Origin: Cryptomeria japonica
Lineage: Eukaryota > Streptophyta > Pinopsida > Cupressales > Cupressaceae
Assembly: GCF_030272615.1 (NCBI RefSeq)
Contig: NC_081413.1
Coordinates: 334,900,302 to 334,964,301 of the forward strand
Length of the DNA: 64,000 nt
Reading direction: 5' to 3'
Shown: positions 46,340 to 55,903 of the stretch, piece by piece
How the letters are laid out: each line of letters begins with the position of its first letter
How positions within the stretch are numbered: position 1 is the first letter of the stretch
Translations under genes and position numbers: made by a program
The notes under the pieces: model-generated
Databases searched by the model: none
What the model saw: the letters and a program-made list of their open reading frames with translations, nothing else
Told to the model about the DNA's origin: nothing

Positions 46340-48241
46340 TCAAGTTAGCCTTTTAAATTTATCCAAGGTCGATTCTTTTTGTTTGTTTGACGAGACTGGT
46401 GGGTTCGATGTTGCTTGAGCCGGGTTGGAAGAACTAGCTCCTTGGAGAGTGACTTTCTTCTGAGAACGAGTCAGAGCTCTTGCATATCGTGATTCATTTG
46501 GTTTGTCTTGGACTATAATCACATTGCAATATTCTGATTGGGAAGGCTTAATCATGTTGATGACGTTGTCATTGTTGGTATAAGTATAATTTATTTTGGC
46601 ACCTCCTTTGGTCTTTGATGAATCACCTTGTTCGTAAACCGGTAAAGGGTCCTTAAATGCTTTGTGATCAACATTGGTCAGGTGATTCCCAACAATAATT
46701 TTACTAGCGTCTATGAGATCTTGAATCTCGTGTTTGAGCTTCATGCAATTGTTTATGTTATGACCTTTATTCCAATGGAAGTCATAATATTCATTTTCTC
46801 TCCACCATTTTGGTTTGATTTCTGGATCATATGGTCTGGAGTTATCTGGTAACGTTATCAGGTCGTTTGCCAATAGAGTTTTGAAAGCAGATTTATATGA
46901 TTCTTCGAGAGGAGTGAAATCACGCTTAGGTTTGGAAAGCCAAGGCTTCTCTTTGAACCATTCTTTTGTTTTCTTTGGAGGATTTTCCGTTGCAGCTTCA
47001 GCAGCTTTAAGTGCTTGTGTGCCACTAGCCAAGTTGAATATCGTGGGCTTTGAGTTGGTTTTAACAGTGTCTACTAATTCGTCATTAACAACATTCTTAT
47101 TGTTGTCTTTTCCATACTTCCAGTACTTGTTTTTCTCTTTAGAGATAGATCCTGGTTGCATTTCTTTCCAAGGTGAGATATCCCCCTTCTTAATGAGCAC
47201 ATCTTCCATTCGAATGGCATTATCTACCATTTTGTTAAATGATGGGTGTACTTTCATTTGTATGCTATATTTCAATTCTAGGACCAAGTTGTTGACGAAT
47301 ATGTCCATTTTCTCAGAACCTGGGATAGGTCGTGAATACTTGGAGAACATCTTTCTCAAATGTTGGAGGAAAGTAAGGAAAGGCTCCCATGTTTTCTGTT
47401 TAGTATTGCAAAGCTCAATCATAGTCACAGGATGTCGAATGTTGTATGAGTATTGTTCTAAGAATAGTTGGATTAGTTCTTCAAACATTTTTATTCCTTT
47501 AGGTAGACTTGAGAACCATTTCATGGCTTGTCCTCCCAAACTCCTCGAGAAAAGGTGCATGAGATACGTTTGATTGTGCATGAACTCCATACAGGCAGCA
47601 CAAAACTCTCTGACATGATCTTGAGGATCTGAGGTACCATCATATTTGTCAAATTTTGGGATCTCAACTCGTGAAGGGAATGGAGGCATGTATAGATTCT
47701 TGTCAAATGGAAAAGGGCATATTGTCTCCAGAGAATATTGTTTTGGGGACTTATCCTTATTCTTCAGTTCAGTGATCTCATTCCATAAGGCTATTAATTG
47801 TTTGTGTACCATGAGTATAGGAGATTCTTCCCTTTTAGTAACGAGTATTTGAACATCATATCCAGTAGGAAGCTTGGCACCTTGTTTTGCTAGTTCTAAG
47901 AAATTGTCTTCCTTTTCTCGAGCTACTATAGCTTTCATCATTTTTCGAAAGTCTTTATCCTTTTGACAGTCACGAATTTCTTTTTCTGGAGGTTCAGTGT
48001 CTTCTTCATCTTCACTTGATGAGCAATCATGATCGGTTTTGTGAACATTAAGGTTGTCTTTGTCATTGTATTTTGTCTCATGTATAGTGGGAGATTCGGG
48101 TTCATCAAAAACTGGTACCCCTGATGATGAAGGTTTATCAGTGAGCGGGTCCTTCATGTAGTATGGGTTATGTTGGTATGTGAAGGGTTGTCCTTTGCCT
48201 TTGGCCTCTTTCTTACGAGAACTCCTGGTTTGAGTAGGCAT
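46340..48241 (-). CDS. Tat-type gag, 633 codons open
   Basis: This frame begins MPTQTRSSRKKEAKGKGQPF and is intact to TGA at 46342-46340. After an acidic N-terminus the retrotransposon gag domain lies mid-protein (FDKYDGTSDPQDHVREF ... SLGGQAMKWFSSLPKG ... FLEQYSYNIRHP). A knuckle-like block NEYYDFHWNKGHNINNC follows near 46800-46760. The usual first Cys of this block appears to be Tyr. It would form the capsid that packages element RNA. Being the first coding unit after the 5' leader, it fixes the element order gag-PR-linker-RT-RH-INT on the - strand. Confidence 0.88.
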   Translation of the reverse strand: MPTQTRSSRKKEAKGKGQPFTYQHNPYYMKDPLTDKPSSSGVPVFDEPESPTIHETKYNDKDNLNVHKTDHDCSSSEDEEDTEPPEKEIRDCQKDKDFRKMMKAIVAREKEDNFLELAKQGAKLPTGYDVQILVTKREESPILMVHKQLIALWNEITELKNKDKSPKQYSLETICPFPFDKNLYMPPFPSRVEIPKFDKYDGTSDPQDHVREFCAACMEFMHNQTYLMHLFSRSLGGQAMKWFSSLPKGIKMFEELIQLFLEQYSYNIRHPVTMIELCNTKQKTWEPFLTFLQHLRKMFSKYSRPIPGSEKMDIFVNNLVLELKYSIQMKVHPSFNKMVDNAIRMEDVLIKKGDISPWKEMQPGSISKEKNKYWKYGKDNNKNVVNDELVDTVKTNSKPTIFNLASGTQALKAAEAATENPPKKTKEWFKEKPWLSKPKRDFTPLEESYKSAFKTLLANDLITLPDNSRPYDPEIKPKWWRENEYYDFHWNKGHNINNCMKLKHEIQDLIDASKIIVGNHLTNVDHKAFKDPLPVYEQGDSSKTKGGAKINYTYTNNDNVINMIKPSQSEYCNVIIVQDKPNESRYARALTRSQKKVTLQGASSSNPAQATSNPPVSSNKQKESTLDKFKRLT

Positions 48242-50336
48242 TTTTATGGATTAGTGTGACCTAAAACTATTTGTGATGCAGAGATCAACATCAATTTCAA
48301 AGCTAGTTGTTCGATTAACATATTTGTTTGAGAGAAGCAACTGAGATTTAGTCTGGTTACAAGAAAGATCTATCCTATATAAGACGTTTATCTAAGTTGA
48401 TTCAAGAGTAGTGACTAAGATTCGGTCTGGTTTCAGGAACGATCTATCCTGTATAAGACGTTATCTAAGTGACTTAGGTTTGATAGGTAGTTGATTGAAC
48501 TAGCTGAAAGATGATCGACCAAATCGTGCAATACAAATGGCAGAGGTACACTGTCGTGATCTGTTTATGCTTAGGATGATGATAACCAGTATTATATTCA
48601 CTGTAGATTGTTTGAGGCAAGTTTGACTGCTCTGTACTAACAAAACCAGAGATTCATACGACAAGATTTACTAAGCCAAACGACAATTTAATAGCTTCAG
48701 GACGACAACGGTTTTGTTTCGTACGAGTTGCTACCTAGTACCGTACGACAAATGGGTATGTCCAGAACGAAAAAATATTCAGTGCACTTTTGTTTCGTAC
48801 GACACAGGATTTAGCTTCAGACGAGAGAGTATCAAGATTCGTACGATAGAGGATTGAGCTCAGACGACAAATTATCAAGCTTGTATGACACAGGATATGG
48901 TGCAGGACGATAAATGATCAGATTCATATGACTATTCACAGGGCAGAGACTAAAATTCTGAGTTTTTTAACAGCTGAGTATGACAATTGAGTATGACCAA
49001 TTCTGAGATGGAGTGATTTTTTACCAGGATAGACTAGTTTTGGACAGAATTTCAACTTAGGATGGACTAGTTCTGACACAGACAGAGTTTTTGATCATTG
49101 AGTTGTTTCTTGTTTTCTCCAGTTTTTTGATATTTCAGTTTTTGTTTCAGGGATGAAAACACAAAAAACATGTAGTATAAATAGTAACTCCAATCACAGC
49201 ATGCAATCCCAAAGGAATTTGATGAGAAGAAAACCTTTGCTTGTAGACTCAGGTATACACCCAATAGCTAATCAGAATACGGTCATTGAGTCTCACACAA
49301 TGGATTCTCAACGTCGTATTATCCAACTCCAAATGCTAATGGGGGCACAAAATGACAAGTATCTTGGGAGAGTTACTATCTCTCTTGCACAAAGATTATC
49401 CCCCTTTCGGAGGTGAACCAAGTAGCTTCTAATTTTAATTGGATCTAGTAAGGGGTTTGTTTGGTGCGTCAAGGTATAAACTCAATCAAGAGGTCTCCCA
49501 ACCTTGAAAACCAAGGTTTAATATACCTGAAGGTACGGAGGAGACCTATTCCCGAGCACTGTCGTTGACTTGATTTTCATCAAATCGCGTTTATTTTATA
49601 GTGGGTTGGAGTACTTGGTGTTTAGTCGTTCCCACTTAGGTCGTTCCCCTCACACCGGTCGTAACGGCTTTAAGAGTTTTTCAACCCCTCAGGAGGGTAG
49701 GCCTACTAAATATGTACAAATCTCAAACAAAGAAAAAGCCTCAAGGGTCTGGATTTCTGATTGTCTAGAAAAAGACAAGAGCATACTCTCCTACCTCTCA
49801 GAATTTTCCAAAAACACGAAATACAGATTTATTCTTTAACCAGATAGCAATTTAGGTGCCTAAAAATGAATTGAAAGAATACACGATGTTTGGTCGATTC
49901 TTCTCAGGCAACCTGCAAAGACAACGAATCAGTAGTCATGTTGTCTTTGTGCGACAAGCATATTCTTCGACAAGCGTTCTGCAAAAAAATTGATTAGGCT
50001 GTGAAAAATTCTAAGACAGACAGATAAACAACCACGGTCAGTCGTCAGAATAATTAATTTGAACAGAAAACCAAAATCATGAAATTTTCTTTTTTTGAAT
50101 TTTTAACCAGAAAAATACAAAGTCGTATGACAGAGTTTACCAGATTGTACGATACAAGATTCGTTCTCGTACGATACAGAATTCCATTTCGTAGGATACC
50201 TGCAGTTTGTCGTTTCAACCTGTGGGAAATGTCGTACGAGATGACGCAAAGACTGTACGGACGAAAATCCGAAAAGTCAAAAATCTGAGAAAAAAAAAAA
50301 AAAGTTAGTCTTGGAGGCTAAAAAATGTAGTCTTCT
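48242..50336 (-). other. 5' leader of the second Tat element, with repeat arrays
   Basis: This 2.1-kb untranslated stretch lies between the primer site and gag. It contains a two-copy duplication (48344-48397 and 48418-48470), a ~43-bp tandem array with TCGTACGA cores (48640-48940) and more such motifs at 50100-50265. Short frames here have no similarity I recognise. Confidence 0.7.
48640..48940. repeat. tandem array, ~43-bp unit with TTCGTACGAC core
   Basis: Clear units start at 48794, 48838, 48881 and 48923 (44, 43 and 42 bp apart). Each has TTCGTACGAC or a decayed form, then 'acaggat', then a second CAGACGAC-like half and ATCAAG. Degenerate units lead into them from about 48650. The core TCGTACGA is a perfect palindrome. 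Confidence 0.8.
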
Positions 50337-50354
50337 GCCCTATGGTGGGCGCCA
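50337..50354 (-). other. primer-binding site of the second Tat element
   Basis: The - strand reads TGGCGCCCACCATAGGGC four bases after the LTR end. TGGCGCC sites are the usual type in Tat/Athila elements and differ from the initiator-Met sites of the other elements in this window. Confidence 0.82.
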
Positions 50355-50358
50355 GAGA

Positions 50359-51513
50359 TGTGTGTGTGAAAAAAGGTTTGTATTTGCAAGCACAACACTT
50401 CAATTAAGTCATTACATGTATGGTTAGTAAATCAATAATCAATAAATAATAAACCATAACAAAGCGACTAATTGCCTTCTAAAAGATGCGAGTATAAGAT
50501 TGCTCTCAGATTTTTATAAGCAATACCAATGACTAGACTACACCAAGACGAAGGATTTAATCTATATGAGGATGATATTAAGCTAAATGGATGCAAGATG
50601 GATGAAAGATTCAAGCAATAACGATTCAAGCAATATGGATTCAAGCAATATGAGTAAACAAAATATGGATGCAAATAATCTAAAAAAGCGCAATGTATTC
50701 AATGACTCCAGAGCAAAAATTAGTGTAATAATAATCTCCAAGCATGTTCTAAAAAATCTCTGGGGTCAATTGATTGAGAGTTGAAGGCTAAATTTATAGA
50801 GAATTACAAGAGAGATGATGAAAAAGCTCAATTTAGGATTAATTGAAAATAATTGAGAAATCAGGTTCAGTTAACCTTGAGATAGATTCCAATTATAGTT
50901 TAATTGAAATGCATTTAGATAAGAAGTTCAAGTTGCATTAGAAAATAATATTAAATTAATTCCATGCATTTGTGATAAAAATAGATAATTCTTTGACTTA
51001 TTCAAGAAAAGAGTCTTTTTAATGCAACTGAACTTCTTTTTCTGAAAAGCTTTGAGTTCCAATTTTAGAGAATAATCAATAATTCAATTAATTCTTTTTC
51101 TGACTTCAAGTTCTAAATTTAGAAAAAGAAATAATATCTCAAGTTTGATTTCTCTCTCAATTCAATTCTTTTATTTTATTTTCAATTCAACTCTTGCTTT
51201 GTAATTAATTCCTCTTTTGTAATAAATTAATTCTTTTTTGCATGATTAAATGGCAAATTTATTAATTAAATAAATATGCTAGGATATTTAATAAATTAAA
51301 CAGGATAATTGATTAAAATGATTTTCTTGGAATGATTCAATTAATTAAATGAATATTTAATTAATATTGAGTAATTGATTTGCCATGCGACATTTGATGA
51401 TTAAAGAATTAATAATGTGCTCAAAGTTGATTTAATTGCCTTTGGTTAGGACCTTGGTGATGTTGTCGAGATTAGGGGCTCATGGTTTAGATGACCATTT
51501 TTAGGGTATTACA
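50359..51513 (-). mobile_element. 5' LTR of the second Tat element
   Basis: On the - strand it starts TGTAATACCCTAAAAATGG at 51513 and ends ...TTCACACACACA at 50359, followed by the primer site (1155 bp). AT-rich, non-coding. The partner 3' LTR, expected left of 36.4 kb, was not found, so there is no target duplication to report. Confidence 0.75.
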
Positions 51514-51802
51514 CCTTGTAATGTAAACATGATCATATGTATAATCTCTTGGCTATGTGTATTGATCCATGAACCTTATAAAGAGCAATGTATTATTATT
51601 TGTAAAGGTTTTTATTTCTTCTTGTATGATTGGTTAAGTTATTTGAGTAATTTCGTTGTGGGGCCCTGAGGACACTTGTATGATTTCTATGTTCCTTATA
51701 TCCTATCTTGTATCATCATGATGTACATTGTATTAAAAAAAAATTGCATTTTTATTTATTTTTTATGTATTGTCCTTTGGGCCTCATAGCGGGGGCATTA
51801 CA
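51514..51802. mobile_element. right LTR segment of the composite insertion
   Basis: 289 bp between the Tat LTR and the TGATT duplication, ending ...AGCGGGGGCATTACA. It carries no coding. Its terminus forms an inverted repeat with the left terminus at 24424. Confidence 0.7.
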
Positions 51803-51807
51803 TGATT

Positions 51808-52594
51808 ACAATTGATAACAATAGTGTCTGAACTGAAAAATAGAATCTACTAATTCCAAATAGCAGTTATGGTTAAGCACAATCTGACTGTCTACCTTTA
51901 TTCTGCTAATCTGTTATGTTCTACTGCATAGTCATATACCGGAGCATCAGATCTACATATCGATGCTCATTCACTCATCACACATCAATATTCACACATC
52001 TACCATTCTTCTACCATATCAAAATGATCATAAAATTCAATCTTATATATCTGCACCACCAAAATAAATCAATTCCCATGTCGGCTTCCAAAAACTGCAT
52101 AACACACAAGATGAAACGTGTACCAACAAGTCGGCTTAATTCGTCCACAAATCCATATGCGAACCTAAACAAGATGATACAAATCTTCACACATGGCACA
52201 ATTTATCCTCAAACTCGAAACCAACCACCGAAATCATCCCAAAGACTTCGGATCACATGTTACACCAAAATAGTTGTGTTCTTCGTGAATTACCCGTTAC
52301 CGGACCTACAATCTCGCTCATGAATCAACATCGAATACTAGGATTACAAAGTAAGTTGCCTCCAACCTCAAATCATCTGCCTCTGTTACCGTGACCAAAC
52401 TTATGCAACCAAAATCAAGATCTGTACCATGTACTCGTACTCTACCCGAATATTGTATTCCACCTTCCAGACTTATGCCGAATGAATAATGTAACTTCTA
52501 GTAGATCAAATCTACGCATACCGGATATGATTTATGTGAGTTTCCATCAATGACAACTCCTAAGCATTTCTCATACATCAATGTCTTGCCAACA
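51808..52594 (-). mobile_element. solo LTR of the non-autonomous copia-like family, right piece
   Basis: It continues the LTR broken at 24423. Landmarks are the shared ATATATCTGCACCACCAAAA block at 52045, GATGAAACGTGTA, and the end GTCTTGCCAACA. It is flanked by TAAAT on the left of the whole LTR (24073-24077) and TCAAT on the right (52595-52599), an imperfect duplication. Confidence 0.85.
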
Positions 52595-52942
52595 TCAATT
52601 TAGCATACACATTATTTGTAGTAAGTTAACATTTGAGCACAAATTGGTCTAACATTTTCCCCAAAGCTATGGATTGGCTAAATAAGCATGCCAATAAATT
52701 TTTGTTTCAAGATCACATCTAAATTTGATGATATTCCAGTTTCCATTTTTGAAAGTTTCAAAGCTGAAGATATTAGAGGCTTTTTTGGGCTCAAAAGTGA
52801 TCATAACTAGCATAGCCAATTATAGATTGATAGAGCACTCCATGAGCTTTTTGATGGTTCAAACAGTTTGTCAATTGGACACCCAGATCAAAATTTATGA
52901 CCTCCAAAAGTTGAGTCTCCTAAAATGGGAAACATAAAAACA
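52595..52942. other. non-coding interval
   Basis: It may hold the last part of the Tat-type LTR interrupted at 24077 (ATTGGTCTAACA near 52654), but this is not proven. No supported coding frame. Confidence 0.35.
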
Positions 52943-53452
52943 TGTTGAACACATAAATGAATTGTAAAATGGAGTTACACATGTTAATGTGTGTTTTGAC
53001 ACATCATAGGGCATACTGGATTGAAGATAAGTTGGGCAACACTTTTGGGTGGTTTTATGATTTTATCTCATGGTTTTGTAATACCAATTAATAGTTTCAT
53101 GTGTTATATCTCCTATATATTAGGTGTGTGAGACTGAGGTTGTGTGTAAGAGTCTTATAGTTGTTGAATTATCTCTAGATCTCTGGATGGTGTTACTCTT
53201 GCGAGAAGTTTTCTCTACAAGTATATTGTATGTTGTTGATTTCTAAATAATATATTGGGTTGATTTTGGAGTGTGGGTTTTTTCTCGAGAGAGTGTTTTC
53301 CCCACATAAATCATTGTGTTGTGGTATGTATGTTATTTATGTTTATTTATGTTAAATTTTTGTAAGTATTGTAATGATCTGAAAAGTTTTGCAAAACCCT
53401 CCTCTCAAGGTTAGTGTAGAATTTATTTTGTTACATTAACTTCCTTTCAACA
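52943..53452 (+). mobile_element. unpaired copia-like LTR
   Basis: It starts TGTTGAACACATAAATG and ends ...TTCCTTTCAACA, so TGTTGAA/TTCAACA form a 7-bp inverted repeat. It has leader-like text (GAGAGTGTTTTCCCCACATA and CAAAACCCTCCTCTCAAGG) typical of plant copia LTR ends. Flanks AAACA and AATAT do not match, so it is neither a clean solo LTR nor paired in this window. Confidence 0.6.
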
Positions 53453-54382
53453 AATATGAGTACTTGTACAAATTGCATAGATAGATCCAACATGAAAAAG
53501 GCATGACAGTATAGGTAGTGTCAACAAGTACCACATATTTTCTTTTTGTGAAAATAAATTTATGCCCTTTTGTATTTTGAATTATAAGATGCAGAAGGCC
53601 CTAACGAAGAAGTGAATGTTGGAAAATGAAAAAAGGTGATACCTTAAACTAGCCAACTATTTATTTGTAGTCATGTAGGGTATTGCAAAGTTGTGGGAAT
53701 GAAGAATAGCACATTAAGAGGATATTGTCCAAATTTGAGGATGGAGGTGTATGATAAAAACCCTCTATACATCATAGTCAAAGAGCATACATGAAATTTT
53801 TTTAAATAGAGATTGGTATGTGAAGATGAATTAGATGAATTTTTCAAGGTTAGTAAATGTGACCTAAGGGGCTATATTACCTTATAAATATCGTCAACTA
53901 GATTAACTAGTTGATCGAAGGAATAGATATAGTAGTTTGAGAAAATGAAAACCTAGTCTAACACAATGGCTTCAAAGGACTACAAAATAGATTTATCAAT
54001 TGCTTATCTTCAAAGATGATATCACTACAAAGAGTGGTGAATGTAGATACATGTTCTTATGGGTCACTTTTTTAATTGTATTTTACAAAGCAAGGGACCT
54101 CAAAGCTAGCAAGAATAAGTGTGGTGAGAATTTAAAAGCAATAATAGGCTATGGCAATAATATGGGAAATTAGGGGTTGTGAAGTGGTAAATAAAGAAGC
54201 AAGTCATCATTGAATACCCATATTATGTATTACTTTATTTATAAAAGTTTCAAGCATATATAAGGGCATAAAAGAGGCAATAGTGATGTCACCAGTACTA
54301 GGGACACTCGATATAGAAAAATACTATAAGAGCAAGGGTTGGTAAGTTGCAAGGAAGCCAATTGTAAAGTTGAAGGATAAAT
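53453..54382. other. non-coding interval, no feature recognised
   Basis: AT-rich sequence with short frames only. The last five bases (TAAAT) are the target duplication of the next LTR. Confidence 0.4.
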
Positions 54383-55898
54383 TGTTAGTACTGATACTTA
54401 ATGTAAAGTACAGATGCCAATAGCTAACAAGATGAGAGGGGGGGTGAATCATACAAACTTAAACTTCCATGAAATCAACAGATTCAACCTCGGTAACTTA
54501 TACTTCAGCAACTTAACCAAAAACTGTTAAACATGCAAACTTAAGAACACATAATCATAACAACACTCATAACACCAGATTTAACGTGGAAACCCAAATA
54601 GGGAAAAACCACTGTGGGATTTTGAACCCACTAAGAAATATACTCTTCTAGAGTATGCTTGGTTAAAAGCAAATCCTGTTAAAGATTACAAAAACATTGT
54701 TGGATGTGACCCGGTTAAGGGATTTCCCTCATATCTGTTAGGATCTTCACTTTGTTAGAAGTGACCTTGTTAAAGGATTTCAAACACTCACTTAGAATGT
54801 TACCTTGCTAGAGGGTTTACATATAAGACTGTTAAGTCCACTCGGTTAAGATATTTTTTGTCACTTACAAAATAACGGTAATAAAATATATCTGCAACTT
54901 CACATCTAAAATGCTAAAGAAGATTCTTATTTGCTCAAAACAATCTAGTCATAGGACTTATCTTGTCCCTCTGTTGGGCTCTCTACTCTGTTATTCAAAC
55001 AAGTCTTCAAGCTTTTGTGCTCGGTAATCACTATGTAGCATCCTTGTGTATACACTTGCCCGCATACATTGTTTATCAACAATTCCTTATTTATAAACAA
55101 TTGCTAACCGCTAAATCTCCTTGATCACATTTCTCATGATCAATCTTAGCCATCAGATCTTCAAACTTGACTAGATTCAATGTATCCTTCCGATCTGAAA
55201 ACGTTTTACCTTACCTCAGGACTTGCATTCCCATCTTGGAACTTGCATAAGGTTATTGTGGTTCAATCTGCATTGTAGATCTTCCTGCCAATTTTCCTTT
55301 GCCATAGATCCTTAACAAACTTCATACATGGCATACCAATCATTTATACATCTCCAACTAATCATTGTCCTTCATTAAATAATGCTTTTATCCATCCCAC
55401 GCGCACTGTCATAACTCAGTTGCAACTCGATAACTACTAAACTTTACTCGGTAGACATTTCGCCTTCATTAACCGATATCAATAACCTTAGGGTTTACCG
55501 ACTAGGTTCCTTAGGGTTTACCGACTAGGTTCCTTGCTCGGTTGCATAGTATAGTATTAACCTTACAATCAACAACATATGTAGGATATCAAAACAATCT
55601 AAACATCATGATCTCATCATTGTCTAACTCGTTAATAGTTGCCCATTGAATAACTTATTCCTCCCTTTATTCATCACAGTCTTTTTGTGTCTTTTACCAA
55701 CATCTTAATTCTCTTCTAATCAATCTTCTCAAGATATGGCAACATCATACTAAATCAGATAATCAATTTCTTGACATCAATGACAAAATAATGTTATAAA
55801 GATAGTTATCATCCTTCTTCAGTTATATCTATAATCTTCAACAACCTTCTCAATATCCTTATTGAATATCAACAATCTTTCTTACTGTAATGCCAACA
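54383..55898 (-). mobile_element. copia-type solo LTR, 1516 bp, TSD TAAAT
   Basis: On the + strand it starts TGTTAGTACTGATAC and ends ...GTAATGCCAACA, flanked on both sides by TAAAT (54378-54382 and 55899-55903). The block GAGAGGGGGGGTGAATCA near the start and GGAAACCC...GGGAAAAACCACTG show relation to the LTRs at 10437 and 16538, though this is a different family. No internal region remains, as expected after LTR-LTR recombination. Confidence 0.85.
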
Positions 55899-55903
55899 TA
55901 AAT

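Larger units (their letters stand above)
24424..51802. mobile_element. 27.4-kb composite LTR insertion, TSD TGATT
   Basis: The left terminus is TGTAGTGCCCCTCTC and the right terminus is ...GGGGGCATTACA, which are imperfect inverted repeats of the LTR type. TGATT flanks both sides (24419-24423 and 51803-51807), and the disrupted LTR is continuous across it. The two ends therefore come from one integration. The inside is a mosaic of later insertions: a tRNA-headed retroposon, a Tat-type LTR, a chromovirus and a - strand Tat/PMD element. Whether the original was a full element or a solo LTR cannot be told. Confidence 0.8.

Noticed and set aside
46815-47573. A 252-codon + strand frame
   Set aside because: It is antisense to the intact gag frame, with no motif of its own.
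49067-49839. Short frames in the Tat leader that could be an extra gene
   Set aside because: They fall on both strands with no shared motif and no start or splice context.
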